DNA of 64,000 nucleotides from assembly GCF_015355755.1 (NCBI RefSeq), contig NZ_JACVEE010000004.1, forward strand, positions 248,001 through 312,000, read 5' to 3'. Numbering within the stretch: position 1 is the first letter of the stretch; each line of letters opens with the position of its first letter. The DNA comes from Nocardia sp. XZ_19_385. Its GTDB lineage: Bacteria > Actinomycetota > Actinomycetes > Mycobacteriales > Mycobacteriaceae. The notes beneath the pieces were generated by a model. The model did not search any database and was not told where the DNA came from. It saw only the letters and a program-made list of their open reading frames with translations. The position numbers and the translations under genes were made by a program. Shown in pieces: positions 43,474 through 52,335 of the stretch.

Positions 43474-43800
43474 CTACTTGGCGGGCTCGTCCGTGCTGGG
43501 CGGGCCGAGATGAAACTTTAGCGCACCGTTGGGCCGGTTCCCAAATCGCGGTCTTACCTGGGGGAATGTGTGGTTTGGGGCGGTTGGCCGGGGGCTCGTC
43601 CGGCACTGGTCAGGCGCGCGTCGGGGCCTCGGCGGGTGGGCTTGTGAGCAACATTACGCCGACGGGTGGTGGGTGGTGGTCGGGGGTGGAGCGGCGCGCG
43701 GGGGAAGGAGTTGTCGACGCGCCCTGGGCGGATCGACAGTTGTCGGTGGCTTCGGGCAGGATAGGGGCGCGCACAGGCGAATTGGGAGGAGCTCTACGAG
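43474..43800 (+). other. Intergenic region between tRNA-Asn and the small YtxH-like gene
   Basis: These 327 bases are GC-rich and G-skewed on the plus strand. No convincing gene is seen. GGGAGGAG lies 10 bases before the ATG at 43801. The tRNA promoter must be in the left part, but no clear elements stand out. Confidence 0.4.
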
Positions 43801-44046
43801 ATGCTGCGGTTGATCATCGGCGTCGCTGCCGGGTACGTGCTCGGGACCAAGGCTGGGCGGGTCCGGTATGAGCAGATCAGCGCGGCTACGCGCGCGGTCA
43901 CGGGAAGTCCGGTGACGCGCAAGCTGGTGCAGGTCGGGCGGCAGAAGCTGTCGGACAAGCTCAGCACGCGGCCGCAGTTGGAGCCGATGGAGCCTTTGGA
44001 CGAGCGGACCACGGTGCTGGTCCCGCACGATCAGTTGCGGCGCTGA
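43801..44046 (+). CDS. Small membrane-anchored YtxH-like protein
   Basis: This 81-residue protein starts MLRLIIGVAAGYVLGTKAGRVRYEQI, a glycine-zipper membrane anchor pattern with GTKAGR typical of small actinobacterial YtxH-like proteins, followed by a basic helical tail. A strong ribosome site (GGAGGAG) precedes it. By place, next to dnaG and tRNA-Asn, it may match Rv2342 of M. tuberculosis (recalled position only). The function is unknown. Confidence 0.7.
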   Translation: MLRLIIGVAAGYVLGTKAGRVRYEQISAATRAVTGSPVTRKLVQVGRQKLSDKLSTRPQLEPMEPLDERTTVLVPHDQLRR

Positions 44047-44263
44047 ACGCCGCTCTCCTTGAGCCACAGGGTAATTCGGCGGTCGCCGGATGAACTCTGC
44101 GCTTCGAAACCCCTATCGGACGTGTGAGGTGCGAACCGAGGCCCGTGCGGTGGGTGATCGCCGACCGGGTCGTGGTGCGGCCGCGCGGTGTTCATAGTGA
44201 CCGAGCGGTCTGTGCAAGGAATCTGCAACCAACGGCCGGGCCGGTCGCCGCTGCGCTGACCGC

Positions 44264-44653
44264 ATGTACGCGGGGAACTGCCCGGTTTGCGGGCGAAATG
44301 ATCAGTGCCAGAAGGCTTCTGCGATCTATGCGGCGGGGACATCGCGGGGGCGGGGATACTCCTACGACAAGCGGCGTCGCCGTAAGACCGCCATGTTCAT
44401 CCAGACGGCGTTGGCGAAGCAGCTTTCGCCACCTGTGCTAGCGCTGGATAGCGCCTACGTGGTCCGGATGGTCTCGTTGACGACCGTCGGGCTGATCTTG
44501 CACGCCCTCGGCTATCTCGTGCTGTCCGGGTTCGGGTTTCTGATGGCGGCCCGTCAGCCTGCCGCGAAGTCGTCGGAGTTGCCCATGGCCTGGGTGAGCA
44601 GGCTCTTGCGGTACTGCTCCAGGGCGACGAGGTCGCCGAAGAGGGCCATGTAG
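44264..44653 (+). pseudogene. Truncated zinc-ribbon membrane protein overlapping dnaG
   Basis: The frame starts MYAGNCPVCGRNDQCQKASA, a zinc-ribbon-like CxxC pair of a type common in nocardial membrane proteins, then runs through a basic stretch, MFIQTALAKQLSPP, and one hydrophobic helix (LTTVGLILHALGYLVLSGFGFL). After MAAR the frame enters the antisense of the dnaG 3' end, and the last 32 residues are thus not natural. The overlap of about 100 bases with dnaG and the poor start site indicate a 3'-truncated gene. Confidence 0.5.
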
Positions 44654-46476
44654 GTGTCGGCCTGGTCGGTTGAGGACAGGCGTTGGAGGCGGGACTTCAG
44701 TTCGGCTACCTGACGGCCGACCCAGGCTTCCTGGGCCCGCGCCAAAACGCCGGTGATGAAGCGGGGGATGTCGTTGGACGACTTCACCGGGAGCGGTTCG
44801 TTGGCGAGTTCGGAGACGAACGCCTGGAGGGTGAGGTCGTCGGCGTGGTCGGTGACGGCGCTGACCCATTCCGCGCCGCCCAGGCCGCAGGACGCGCCGC
44901 CGGCTTCGGCGATCATGGCGCGGACCGCGACGAAGGCGGGGTGGGTGAAGGCTTCGGCTTCCAGAGAGTCGAAGACGGGGCCGGCGATCGCCGGGTACTG
45001 CAGGGCGGCAGCGAGGACCTGGCGTTGCGGGAGCAGGACCGGGTCGTTCGGATTCGGCCGCGCCGCAGGATGTTCGGTGACCGTGGGGGAGGACGGGGCG
45101 GCGGCGCCGCGGGTCGGGGTGCGAGACGGCGCACCGGTGCGGCCACGCTTGGCTTCGTCGCCGACGCGGCGGACGACGGACTGGATGTCGTCCCAGCCGA
45201 CCCAGCCGGCCAGGCGCGTGGCGTAGGCCTTGCGGGTCGCGTTGTCCTTGATCTGCGCGACCACGGGGATCGCGCGCCGCAGCGCCTCCACCTGGCCCTC
45301 GACCTGGTCGAGGTTGTGGTCGGCGAGCAGGCCGCGGATCACGAACTCGTACAGCGGGGTTCGACGGGCGATCAGGTCGCGGATGGCGCCGTCGCCGGAA
45401 TGCTGGCGCAGCTCACAGGGATCCTGGCCGTCGGGGGCGATGGCGATGTAGGTCTGACCGGCCAGCCGCTGGTCGCCGCCGAAAGCTTTCAGTGCCGCGG
45501 CTTGGCCTGCGGCGTCACCGTCGAAGGTGTAGATGATCTCGCCGCGCCAGAAGTTGTCGTCCATGAGCAGACGGCGCAGGATCGCCATGTGCTCGTCACC
45601 GAACGCGGTGCCGCAGGAGGCGACGGCAGTTTTCACGCCGGCGAGGTGCATGGCCATGACGTCGGTGTAACCCTCGACGACAACGGCCTGGTGCCCCTTG
45701 GCGATATCGCGCTTGGCGTGGTCCAGGCCGAAGAGCACCTGAGACTTCTTGTACAGCATCGTGTCCGGGGTGTTGATGTACTTGCCGGGCATGGTGTCGT
45801 CGTCGAACAGCTTGCGCGCGCCGAAGCCGATGACCTCGCCGCCGAGGTTGCGGATCGGCCAGAGCAGGCGGCGATGGAAGCGGTCGATGGGGCCGCGCTT
45901 GCCCTGCTTGGACAGGCCGGCCGCTTCCAGTTCCTTGAACTCGAAACCCTTACGCAGCAGATGCTTGGTGAGGGTGTCCCAGCCGTCGGGGGCGTAGCCA
46001 CAGCCGAATTGCTGGGCCGCGTTGCCGTCGAAATTGCGGTCGGTCAGGAACTTCCGCGCGGTCTCGGCCTCGGGCTCACGCAGCTTGGCCATGTAGTACT
46101 CGTGTGCGGCGGCGTTGGCGGCGACCAGCCGGGAGCGGGTGCCCCGGTCGCGCTGCACGGAGGTGCCGCCACCCTCGTAGTTGATCTGGTAGCCGACCCG
46201 ATCGGCAATCTGCTCGACTGCTTCGACGAACCCGATGTGTTCGATCTTCTGCAGGAACTTGTAGACATCGCCGCCTTCACCACAGCCGAAGCAGTGGAAA
46301 ACGCCGATGTGGGGGCGCACATGGAAGGAGGGCGACTTCTCGTCGTGGAAGGGGCACAACCCCTTCTCCGAGTCGGCGCCCGCACGCTTCAGGGCGACGT
46401 ACTCTCCGACGACCTCCTCGATCCGAACCCGTTCGCGTATAGCCGCGATATCGCGATCTGGGATTCGTCCGGTCAC
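44554..46476 (-). CDS. dnaG: DNA primase
   Basis: This 640-residue primase has the N-terminal zinc-binding domain (CPFHDEKSPSFHVRP and FHCFGCGEGGD), the TOPRIM core (VVVEGYTDVMAMHLAG, TFDGDAAGQ, DGQDPCE) and a C-terminal helicase-binding helical domain. It makes RNA primers at replication forks. The start is GTG 46476. The linker before the C-terminal domain is Thr/Pro/Ala-rich. It is close to dgt, as in mycobacteria. Confidence 0.96.
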   Translation of the reverse strand: MTGRIPDRDIAAIRERVRIEEVVGEYVALKRAGADSEKGLCPFHDEKSPSFHVRPHIGVFHCFGCGEGGDVYKFLQKIEHIGFVEAVEQIADRVGYQINYEGGGTSVQRDRGTRSRLVAANAAAHEYYMAKLREPEAETARKFLTDRNFDGNAAQQFGCGYAPDGWDTLTKHLLRKGFEFKELEAAGLSKQGKRGPIDRFHRRLLWPIRNLGGEVIGFGARKLFDDDTMPGKYINTPDTMLYKKSQVLFGLDHAKRDIAKGHQAVVVEGYTDVMAMHLAGVKTAVASCGTAFGDEHMAILRRLLMDDNFWRGEIIYTFDGDAAGQAAALKAFGGDQRLAGQTYIAIAPDGQDPCELRQHSGDGAIRDLIARRTPLYEFVIRGLLADHNLDQVEGQVEALRRAIPVVAQIKDNATRKAYATRLAGWVGWDDIQSVVRRVGDEAKRGRTGAPSRTPTRGAAAPSSPTVTEHPAARPNPNDPVLLPQRQVLAAALQYPAIAGPVFDSLEAEAFTHPAFVAVRAMIAEAGGASCGLGGAEWVSAVTDHADDLTLQAFVSELANEPLPVKSSNDIPRFITGVLARAQEAWVGRQVAELKSRLQRLSSTDQADTYMALFGDLVALEQYRKSLLTQAMGNSDDFAAG

Positions 46477-46718
46477 GGCAAGAGTCTAGGCCAATCGATC
46501 ATCGACACGCCCATCGGCTGCGCCCAGAGCCACACCCGCGCGAGCCGTTCGCCACGGTTGCGTGGTTCGCCTCCCGCTGGTCTCGAGGGGTGTGCGAACC
46601 ACCCCGCATCACCGCTGTTGCGCTGCAACGACTCCGGAGCGGAGGCAGGACAAATTCGTGCATCGGGACTTTGCGACGGTGGCATCGGCCGAACGGCAGA
46701 CAGTGCACGATTTGCCGA
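46477..46718 (-). other. Intergenic region between dgt and dnaG
   Basis: These 242 bases contain no convincing gene. An inverted repeat GTGGTTCGC/GCGAACCAC (46562-46570 with 46594-46602) could end the dgt transcript. The dnaG promoter should lie in the part next to 46477, but no clear elements were recognised. Confidence 0.35.
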
Positions 46719-47969
46719 TCAGCTGTCGAGCTGGGCAGCGATCCGCTCCAGCCGGCTCTCCGTGTACGACGCGATCTGGTCCACGACCACGCGAACCCGG
46801 GCGGTGTCGTCGTCCGCGGCTTTCCACCACGGTAGGAGCACCGGGTCGAGGCTGTCGGGCGCCGAGTCGAGGAGGTGGGTGGCGACGGCGAGGATGCGTT
46901 CGCGTTGCAGGTCCTGGCGGCGGCGGTGCGCGATATCGGACATGACGTAGTGCAGGGCCACCGTTTTGAGCATCGCGACTTCGGCGGCGACCACTGCCGG
47001 GACTTCGAGATCGGCGGCGTAGCGGGTCAGCGGCCCCGGCCCGGCGACCGTGTGGGTCGCGGTGATGGCGGCGGTGGCGAAGCGGCCGACCAGTTCGCTG
47101 GTGAGCTGCTTCAGCGCGACGGAACTCGCGAAGCTGGCGTCGTAGTCGGCGGCCGCGGCGACGACGGGGAGGTCGGAGAGGCGGTGCGCGGCGGCGATCA
47201 GTTCGTCCACCGATAGGGAGGGATGGCGTTCGTGGCCGAGGCGCGCGAGTTCGGTCTGCAACGCGGGATCGCTGAGGCCGTGTAGGTCGATGCGGCCCGC
47301 GATCACACCGTCCTCGACGTCGTGCACCGAGTAGGCGACGTCGTCGGACCAGTCCATGACCTGGCATTCCAGGCTCTGTTTGCGGTCCGGCGCACCGGCG
47401 CGAATCCAGGCCAGCCGGTCCATATCGATGTCATAGGCGCCGAACTTGGTGCCGGAACCGGTTCTGCCCCACGGGTATTTGATCGCCGAGTCGAGGGCGG
47501 CGCGGGTCAGGTTCAATCCGGCGCTGGTGCCGTCGGGGGCGAGAACCTTGGGTTCGAGGCGGGTGAGGATCCGCAGATTCTGGGCATTGCCTTCGAATCC
47601 GCCGTGCTGGTCGGCGAATTGGTCGAGGGCCTTCTCCCCGTTGTGGCCGTAGGGCGGGTGGCCGATGTCGTGCGCGAGCCCGGCCAGGTCGGCCAGATCG
47701 GGGTCGCAGCCGAGGCCCGCGGCGATGCTGCGCCCGATCTGCGCGACCTCGATCGAGTGGGTCAGCCGGGTGCGCGGGGTGTCACCGTCGCGCGGACCCA
47801 TCACCTGGGTCTTGTCGGCGAGTCTGCGGAATGCGGCGGAGTGCAGGACGCGGGCGCGGTCGCGGGCGAATTCGGTGCGGTGCCCGCCCTCTCGCTCGGA
47901 AGGCCAGAGGGCGGCGGTCTTGGGGGTTCCGGCGACCATCCGCTCGCGGTCGTGTGCAGTGTAGGTCAT
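46719..47969 (-). CDS. dgt: Deoxyguanosinetriphosphate triphosphohydrolase-like protein
   Basis: This 416-residue HD-domain enzyme hydrolyses dGTP (or other dNTPs) to the nucleoside and triphosphate. The HD metal site is visible: [27 protein letters not shown], and [16 protein letters not shown] with the HD pair. The later Asp lies in [16 protein letters not shown]. It follows the ydcF-like gene by six bases, so the two are probably in one transcript. Confidence 0.94.
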   Translation of the reverse strand: MTYTAHDRERMVAGTPKTAALWPSEREGGHRTEFARDRARVLHSAAFRRLADKTQVMGPRDGDTPRTRLTHSIEVAQIGRSIAAGLGCDPDLADLAGLAHDIGHPPYGHNGEKALDQFADQHGGFEGNAQNLRILTRLEPKVLAPDGTSAGLNLTRAALDSAIKYPWGRTGSGTKFGAYDIDMDRLAWIRAGAPDRKQSLECQVMDWSDDVAYSVHDVEDGVIAGRIDLHGLSDPALQTELARLGHERHPSLSVDELIAAAHRLSDLPVVAAAADYDASFASSVALKQLTSELVGRFATAAITATHTVAGPGPLTRYAADLEVPAVVAAEVAMLKTVALHYVMSDIAHRRRQDLQRERILAVATHLLDSAPDSLDPVLLPWWKAADDDTARVRVVVDQIASYTESRLERIAAQLDS

Positions 47970-47975
47970 CGAATA

Positions 47976-48671
47976 TCACTGCCCCGCTGTGTATTTGAAG
48001 TCGGCGGAGAAATGCGTCAGCTGGTACCAGAGCAGCGCGCCGGTCTCCCGGGCGATGCCGTGCGCCTGGGATTCGCGCGTGTAGACGGCGGGCCCGGTGC
48101 GGGTGGGCGCGGTCCAGGCGTGCAGTCCGGCGTCGCGGGCCATGGTGCGGGTGCGCAGCGAATGCCAAGGGTCGCTGACCAATACCGCCGAGGACAGCTC
48201 GCGTGCGTGCATCGCCTCAGCGACGGCTTCGACGCTGCGCAACGTGTCCGAACCGGTTTCCACAGCGACAATCTTGTCCCCGGGCACGCCCAGCGTTTCG
48301 AGATAGTTCTTGCCCGACGCCGCTTCGGTATACAGGTCACCCTCCTGTTTGCCGCCGACGGTGATCACCCGCGGCGCGACGCCCAGCTTGTACAGCTTCG
48401 CGGCCTGATCCAGCCGCGCCTCGAACACCGACGACGGCGTCCCGGAATACTGCGCCGCGCCCAGCACCACGATCGCGTCGGCTTTGCTGTAATCCTCGAT
48501 CCGCGCGACCTGCCACACCCGGAACGCGGTGCCGCCCACCAGCACCAGCCCCATCAGCACCGTCCCGAGAATCAACCGCCGTAGCCACCGCACTAGCCCG
48601 GCCCCGAATCCTCGCGGCACACCGGGAGCGGGAGCCACATCGGCCCCAGGATGCAAGGTTGGCGAACTCAC
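47976..48671 (-). CDS. YdcF/SanA-like membrane protein (DUF218)
   Basis: This 231-residue protein has one N-terminal membrane helix (LRRLILGTVLMGLVLVGGTAF) and a DUF218 domain outside: DAIVVLGAAQYSGTPSSVFEARLDQAAKLYKLG, VITVGGKQEGDLYTEAASGKNYLETLGVP and SAVLVSDPWHSLRT. E. coli members (SanA, ElyC, YdcF) affect envelope integrity; the reaction is unknown. GTG 48671 begins VSSPTLHPG; the frame is open upstream. It precedes dgt by six bases. Confidence 0.85.
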   Translation of the reverse strand: MSSPTLHPGADVAPAPGVPRGFGAGLVRWLRRLILGTVLMGLVLVGGTAFRVWQVARIEDYSKADAIVVLGAAQYSGTPSSVFEARLDQAAKLYKLGVAPRVITVGGKQEGDLYTEAASGKNYLETLGVPGDKIVAVETGSDTLRSVEAVAEAMHARELSSAVLVSDPWHSLRTRTMARDAGLHAWTAPTRTGPAVYTRESQAHGIARETGALLWYQLTHFSADFKYTAGQ

Positions 48672-48819
48672 GCATCCAAGTCTGCCAGTACCCCCCGACC
48701 TCCCGACCACCTCGGCGGCCCCAACCCGCCGACCAGTGGGACATGACCGTGGCAAACGTCGAGTGAGCTACTCGGTCATGTCCCGGATGTCATCAGCCCC
48801 GGGCCCGCCAGCCTGGAGG

Positions 48820-49224
48820 TCAGAGGACGGCTGGCACCAGGGCAAGCAGGCCGAGGTCGGCGGCGAGAACGCTGATGACGACTACCCACTGTCGTGCGAA
48901 AGGCCACTTCCGCATCCACATGGTCATGACCAAGAGAACGCCGATAAGGCCACAGGCGAGGTAAAAGTACCGGCCAGCAGCCCTATCGGACGTGATCCCT
49001 AACGCGCCAATGATTACCGAGAGCAGAATGGTTCCAGCCGCTAGCCTGAATCGCAGGAATCCCTCCGCCATGGCCGCTGCCCCCCAAGCGATGACCCGAG
49101 CCATCGCGAAGGGCGCCGATTGACCTGAAGTTGCGGCAGCATCGACCGTCTCGGCCGCACGATAAGCCTTCCGAATCAACGGCCCATCCGCAGACGATTC
49201 AGGCTGGTTACCAACGACGTTCAC
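48820..49224 (-). CDS. Small membrane protein, function unknown
   Basis: This 134-residue protein has a polar N-terminal third and three hydrophobic helices (LAAGTILLSVIIGALGI, YFYLACGLIGVLLVMTM, WVVVISVLAADLGLLALV). GTG 49224 has GAGGAG four bases upstream. It overlaps the end of the MBL gene by 17 bases, so it is probably translated with it. No family was recognised. Codon usage is somewhat less GC-biased than its neighbours. Confidence 0.6.
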   Translation of the reverse strand: MNVVGNQPESSADGPLIRKAYRAAETVDAAATSGQSAPFAMARVIAWGAAAMAEGFLRFRLAAGTILLSVIIGALGITSDRAAGRYFYLACGLIGVLLVMTMWMRKWPFARQWVVVISVLAADLGLLALVPAVL

Positions 49225-49882
49225 GCCACTCCTCGAGGTGGGGGCGTTCGATGCCGAGGGTGGTGTCGTCGCCGTGGCCGGGGTGGACGACGGTTTCGTC
49301 GGGGTAGCGGTCGAAGAGTTTCGATGTCACATCGTTGTAGAGGGAGTCGAAATCGGTGGGGGTCTTGGTTTTGCCGAGGCCGCCGGGGAACAGGGAATCG
49401 CCGGTGAAGAGGTGGGTGCGGCCGGATTCGTCGGTCAGGGCGAGGGCGATCGAGCCGGGGGTGTGGCCGCGTAGGTGGGAGATCTCGAAGCGCAGGTCGC
49501 CGATTTCGATGGTGTCGCCGTCGGCGAGCAGGCGGTCCGGTTGCACGGGGAGGGGGCCGGCGTCGAGTTCGTGGGCGGCGGTGGGGACGTCGAGGGCGGT
49601 GGCGACGTCTTTCAGGCCCCACCAGTGGTCGGGGTGCTGGTGGGTGGTGACGATCAGGGCGACCCGGCCGGCTGCTTCCTGCTCGATCAGTTCCAGGATC
49701 CGCTCGGGTTCGTTGGCGGCGTCGATGAGGAGGGCGGGGCCGGACACGCACTGCACCAGGTAGCAGTTGTTGTCCATGGCCCCGACGGACATCTTGATGA
49801 TCCGGGCGCCGGGGAGGTCACGTTGCTGTGGATTGCTGCCCGGCGACACGTGGCCGGTGTAGGGACGGTCGATCGTCGTCAT
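49208..49882 (-). CDS. Metallo-beta-lactamase fold hydrolase (glyoxalase II-like)
   Basis: This 224-residue enzyme has the MBL zinc motif THQHPDHW, then the later metal residues GHTPGS, TGDSLFPGG and HPGHGDDT. The spacing and the Gly-rich end are like glyoxalase II or persulfide dioxygenase relatives; the substrate is not known. ATG 49882 is chosen. It is divergent from the TPM gene and overlaps the small membrane protein gene. Confidence 0.88.
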   Translation of the reverse strand: MTTIDRPYTGHVSPGSNPQQRDLPGARIIKMSVGAMDNNCYLVQCVSGPALLIDAANEPERILELIEQEAAGRVALIVTTHQHPDHWWGLKDVATALDVPTAAHELDAGPLPVQPDRLLADGDTIEIGDLRFEISHLRGHTPGSIALALTDESGRTHLFTGDSLFPGGLGKTKTPTDFDSLYNDVTSKLFDRYPDETVVHPGHGDDTTLGIERPHLEEWRERRW

Positions 49883-49912
49883 TCCCGCAGCCTATCCAGT
49901 TAGATTCAACAC

Positions 49913-51934
49913 ATGCAGCTGCCATGGAGCCGCCTCGCCCGCTGGTCTGCTTCACTCCTCGTCGGCGTCATGCTGGCGGGTGTCGCGCTGTTGAGCGCGC
50001 CGGTTGCGGCCGCACCGCCGGGCCGGATGGGGTCCTATGTGGTCGACGAGGCGAAGGTGCTCGATCAAGGGGACATGGATCGGGTGCGCGCGGCGGTCGA
50101 ACGGCTGTACACCGACCATCAGGTGCGGCTGTGGGTCAATTACGTGCCCGATTTCGGCGGGCTCGGCGCGGAATCGTGGGCCGAGCGCACCGCGACCGAA
50201 TCCGGTTTCGGCCGAAGGGATCTGCTGCTCGCCGTCGCGACCGAATCCCGCGACTACTGGTTCTACGGCGACCTGCCGAACGGGGTCTCCGACGGTGAAC
50301 TCGACGACCTGCTGACCGGCAAGGTCGAGCCGGACCTGCATCGCAGCCAATGGGCCGACGCGGGAATCGCCATGGCCGACGGGATGGGTTCGGCGATGAG
50401 CAGCGGCAGCGGTGGTGGCCGCATGGTGCTGGTGCTCTGGGCGCTGATCATCCTGGGCGTCATCGCGTTCGGCCTGTATTGGCTGTTCCGCCGCAAGCAG
50501 CGCCGCGACCTCAGCCGCGCACAACTCGACGCCGCCCGAAACCTGGATCTCGGCAACAGCGCCGCCCTCGCCGCCCTGCCGCTCGAAATCCTGCACGAGC
50601 GCTCCCGGGAAGCGTTGGTGGACATCGACAATGCGATCCGCACCAGCGCCGAAGAACTGGAAATCGCCACCGGCGAATTCGGAGCCACCGCGGTCAGCCC
50701 GTTCACCAACGCGCTGGAGAACGCGAAAGCCGCCGCGTCCAAAGCCTTCTCGATCCGCCAGCAACTCGACGACGAAATCCCTGAGACACCAGACGAACAG
50801 CGCACGCTGCTGGTCGAGCTGCTGAACACGGTCGGACGGGCGGACAAGGAACTCGACGCTCGCGTAACCGAATTCGACCAGATGCGCAGCCTGCTCATCA
50901 ACGCTCCGAGCCGGCTGGACACCCTCACCCAAGATATCGTCGACCTGACCGGGCGAATCCCCGCCTCCGAGGCCGAACTGACCCGGCTCACCGCAGCCCA
51001 GCCGACGAGCGTGCTGGCCCCGATCCGGGACAACGTCGGCATGGCGCGCGAACGAATCACCTTCGCCGAAAACAACATCGACATCGGCAGGGACGCTCTC
51101 GTCCAGCCGGTCGGTAAGCAGGGCGCCGCGGTTCCGGCGATCCGGTCGGCGGAGGGGGCCATCGGCCAGGCCCGCACACTGCTCGACGCGGTCGACAATG
51201 CCTCCACCAACATCGAGCAGGCCCGCGCCGGATTACCCGGAGCCCTCGCCGAATTGCGTAAAGACCTCGCCGACGCGTCCGGCCTCACCGCCCACGGCGG
51301 ACCCGAGCTGACCGCCGCCGTCAACACCGCGCAGCGGGCCTTGACCAAAGCCGAATCCACCGGCGACACAGACCCGCTCGGTTCCTTCCACGACGCGGTC
51401 ACCGCCGACGGCGACTTGGACAAGGCGATCGCCGCCGCCACCGATCGCAAGCTGGCCGCCGAAGACCTGGCCCGCCGCCTCGACCAAGCCCTCACCAACG
51501 CCCGCTCCCGCGTCCAGCAAGCCAGCGACTACATCAGCACCCGCCGCGGCGGCGTCGACGCGAACGCCCGCACCCGGCTGTCGGAGGCCCAGCGCAACCT
51601 CGACGCGGCACAACAACTCACCGCCACCAACCCGGCCGACGCCCTGCGCAACGCCCAGTCCGCCGCCGACCTGGCTGGCCGCGCGCTCCAGGAAGCACAA
51701 GCCAGCGTGCAGGCCTGGGAATCAAGCCAAACCCAATACAGCGGTTCCTACGGCCGCGGCCCCTTCGGCGGCGGATTCGGCGGCAGCGGAGCGGTTCTCG
51801 GCGGCATCCTCCTCCAGGACCTGCTCCGTGGGGCGGGCGGCTCCCGCCGTTCGAGCGGTTCCGGTGGCTGGAGCGCAGGCTCCTACGGCGGCTCCCAGGG
51901 CTCCCGCAGGATCAGCCGGGGCGGACGCTTCTAG
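49913..51934 (+). CDS. TPM-domain membrane protein with coiled-coil region
   Basis: This 673-residue protein has a signal peptide (about residues 1-34), a TPM domain outside (YVVDEAKVLDQGDMDRVRAAVERLYTDHQVRLWVNYVPDFGG, about 42-160), one membrane helix (about 172-190) and a long helical cytoplasmic part of about 420 residues with heptad patterns. The tail is Gly/Ser-rich with RRSSGSGGWSAGSYGG. It corresponds by layout and place to Rv2345 of M. tuberculosis (recalled). TPM proteins in plants serve photosystem repair; no bacterial role is firmly known. Confidence 0.85.
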   Translation: MQLPWSRLARWSASLLVGVMLAGVALLSAPVAAAPPGRMGSYVVDEAKVLDQGDMDRVRAAVERLYTDHQVRLWVNYVPDFGGLGAESWAERTATESGFGRRDLLLAVATESRDYWFYGDLPNGVSDGELDDLLTGKVEPDLHRSQWADAGIAMADGMGSAMSSGSGGGRMVLVLWALIILGVIAFGLYWLFRRKQRRDLSRAQLDAARNLDLGNSAALAALPLEILHERSREALVDIDNAIRTSAEELEIATGEFGATAVSPFTNALENAKAAASKAFSIRQQLDDEIPETPDEQRTLLVELLNTVGRADKELDARVTEFDQMRSLLINAPSRLDTLTQDIVDLTGRIPASEAELTRLTAAQPTSVLAPIRDNVGMARERITFAENNIDIGRDALVQPVGKQGAAVPAIRSAEGAIGQARTLLDAVDNASTNIEQARAGLPGALAELRKDLADASGLTAHGGPELTAAVNTAQRALTKAESTGDTDPLGSFHDAVTADGDLDKAIAAATDRKLAAEDLARRLDQALTNARSRVQQASDYISTRRGGVDANARTRLSEAQRNLDAAQQLTATNPADALRNAQSAADLAGRALQEAQASVQAWESSQTQYSGSYGRGPFGGGFGGSGAVLGGILLQDLLRGAGGSRRSSGSGGWSAGSYGGSQGSRRISRGGRF

Positions 51935-52335
51935 CGCACGTCTGGCACGCGTCCGGTCACCTCTGCCCACCCAGCCTGCAGGACCCCTCGGCAGGTCGTC
52001 TCCTCAGCCTCTCGTGGCTGGAACTGACCGCGATTGCAACAGCGGCGGACGATTCGTCACCGTCACGCCGGGCTGTTCGGCCGCTACGAGCGCGGCTCGC
52101 GGCCTAGGCCGAGTACGTCGCTGTCGGTGCGGGCAAATACGTCGCTGTCCGGCGGTAGGCAGAGACACCACCGGGTGAGGGCGGCGCTGGTTTCTCTGGC
52201 GGACGCGCGGGCTCCCGCGTCCCGCCGTAGTGCGCTCCGTCCTGGCGTGCTCCAACGTCTGCCCAGGGCGGTACACGGCTGCGCCGATTGGGAGGCGGCG
52301 GCCGTAAATGGCCGCCGCACACGTCCTTGTCGGTG
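51935..52335. other. Gene-poor region with a terminator and a 12-bp direct repeat
   Basis: No convincing gene is seen in these 401 bases. GCGGCGGCC (52295-52303) and GGCCGCCGC (52310-52318) form a nine-base perfect stem, which would end the minus-strand oxidoreductase transcript. The word TACGTCGCTGTC occurs twice in direct orientation (near 52111 and 52138). A minus-strand frame of 78 codons (52084-52320) has no recognisable content. Confidence 0.45.

Noticed and set aside
41102..43800. Complete prophage or integrative element next to tRNA-Asn
   Set aside because: No integrase, excisionase, structural gene or duplicated tRNA end was found; only one phage-type lipoprotein and a transposase remnant are present.
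44683..46950. 755-codon plus-strand open frame opposite dnaG
   Set aside because: Antisense of dnaG, which has all primase motifs; the frame has no family pattern.
52084..52320. 78-codon minus-strand frame with internal repeat SDVFARTDSDV
   Set aside because: The repeat comes from a 12-bp direct repeat, the composition is not coding-like and the terminator hairpin lies inside it.
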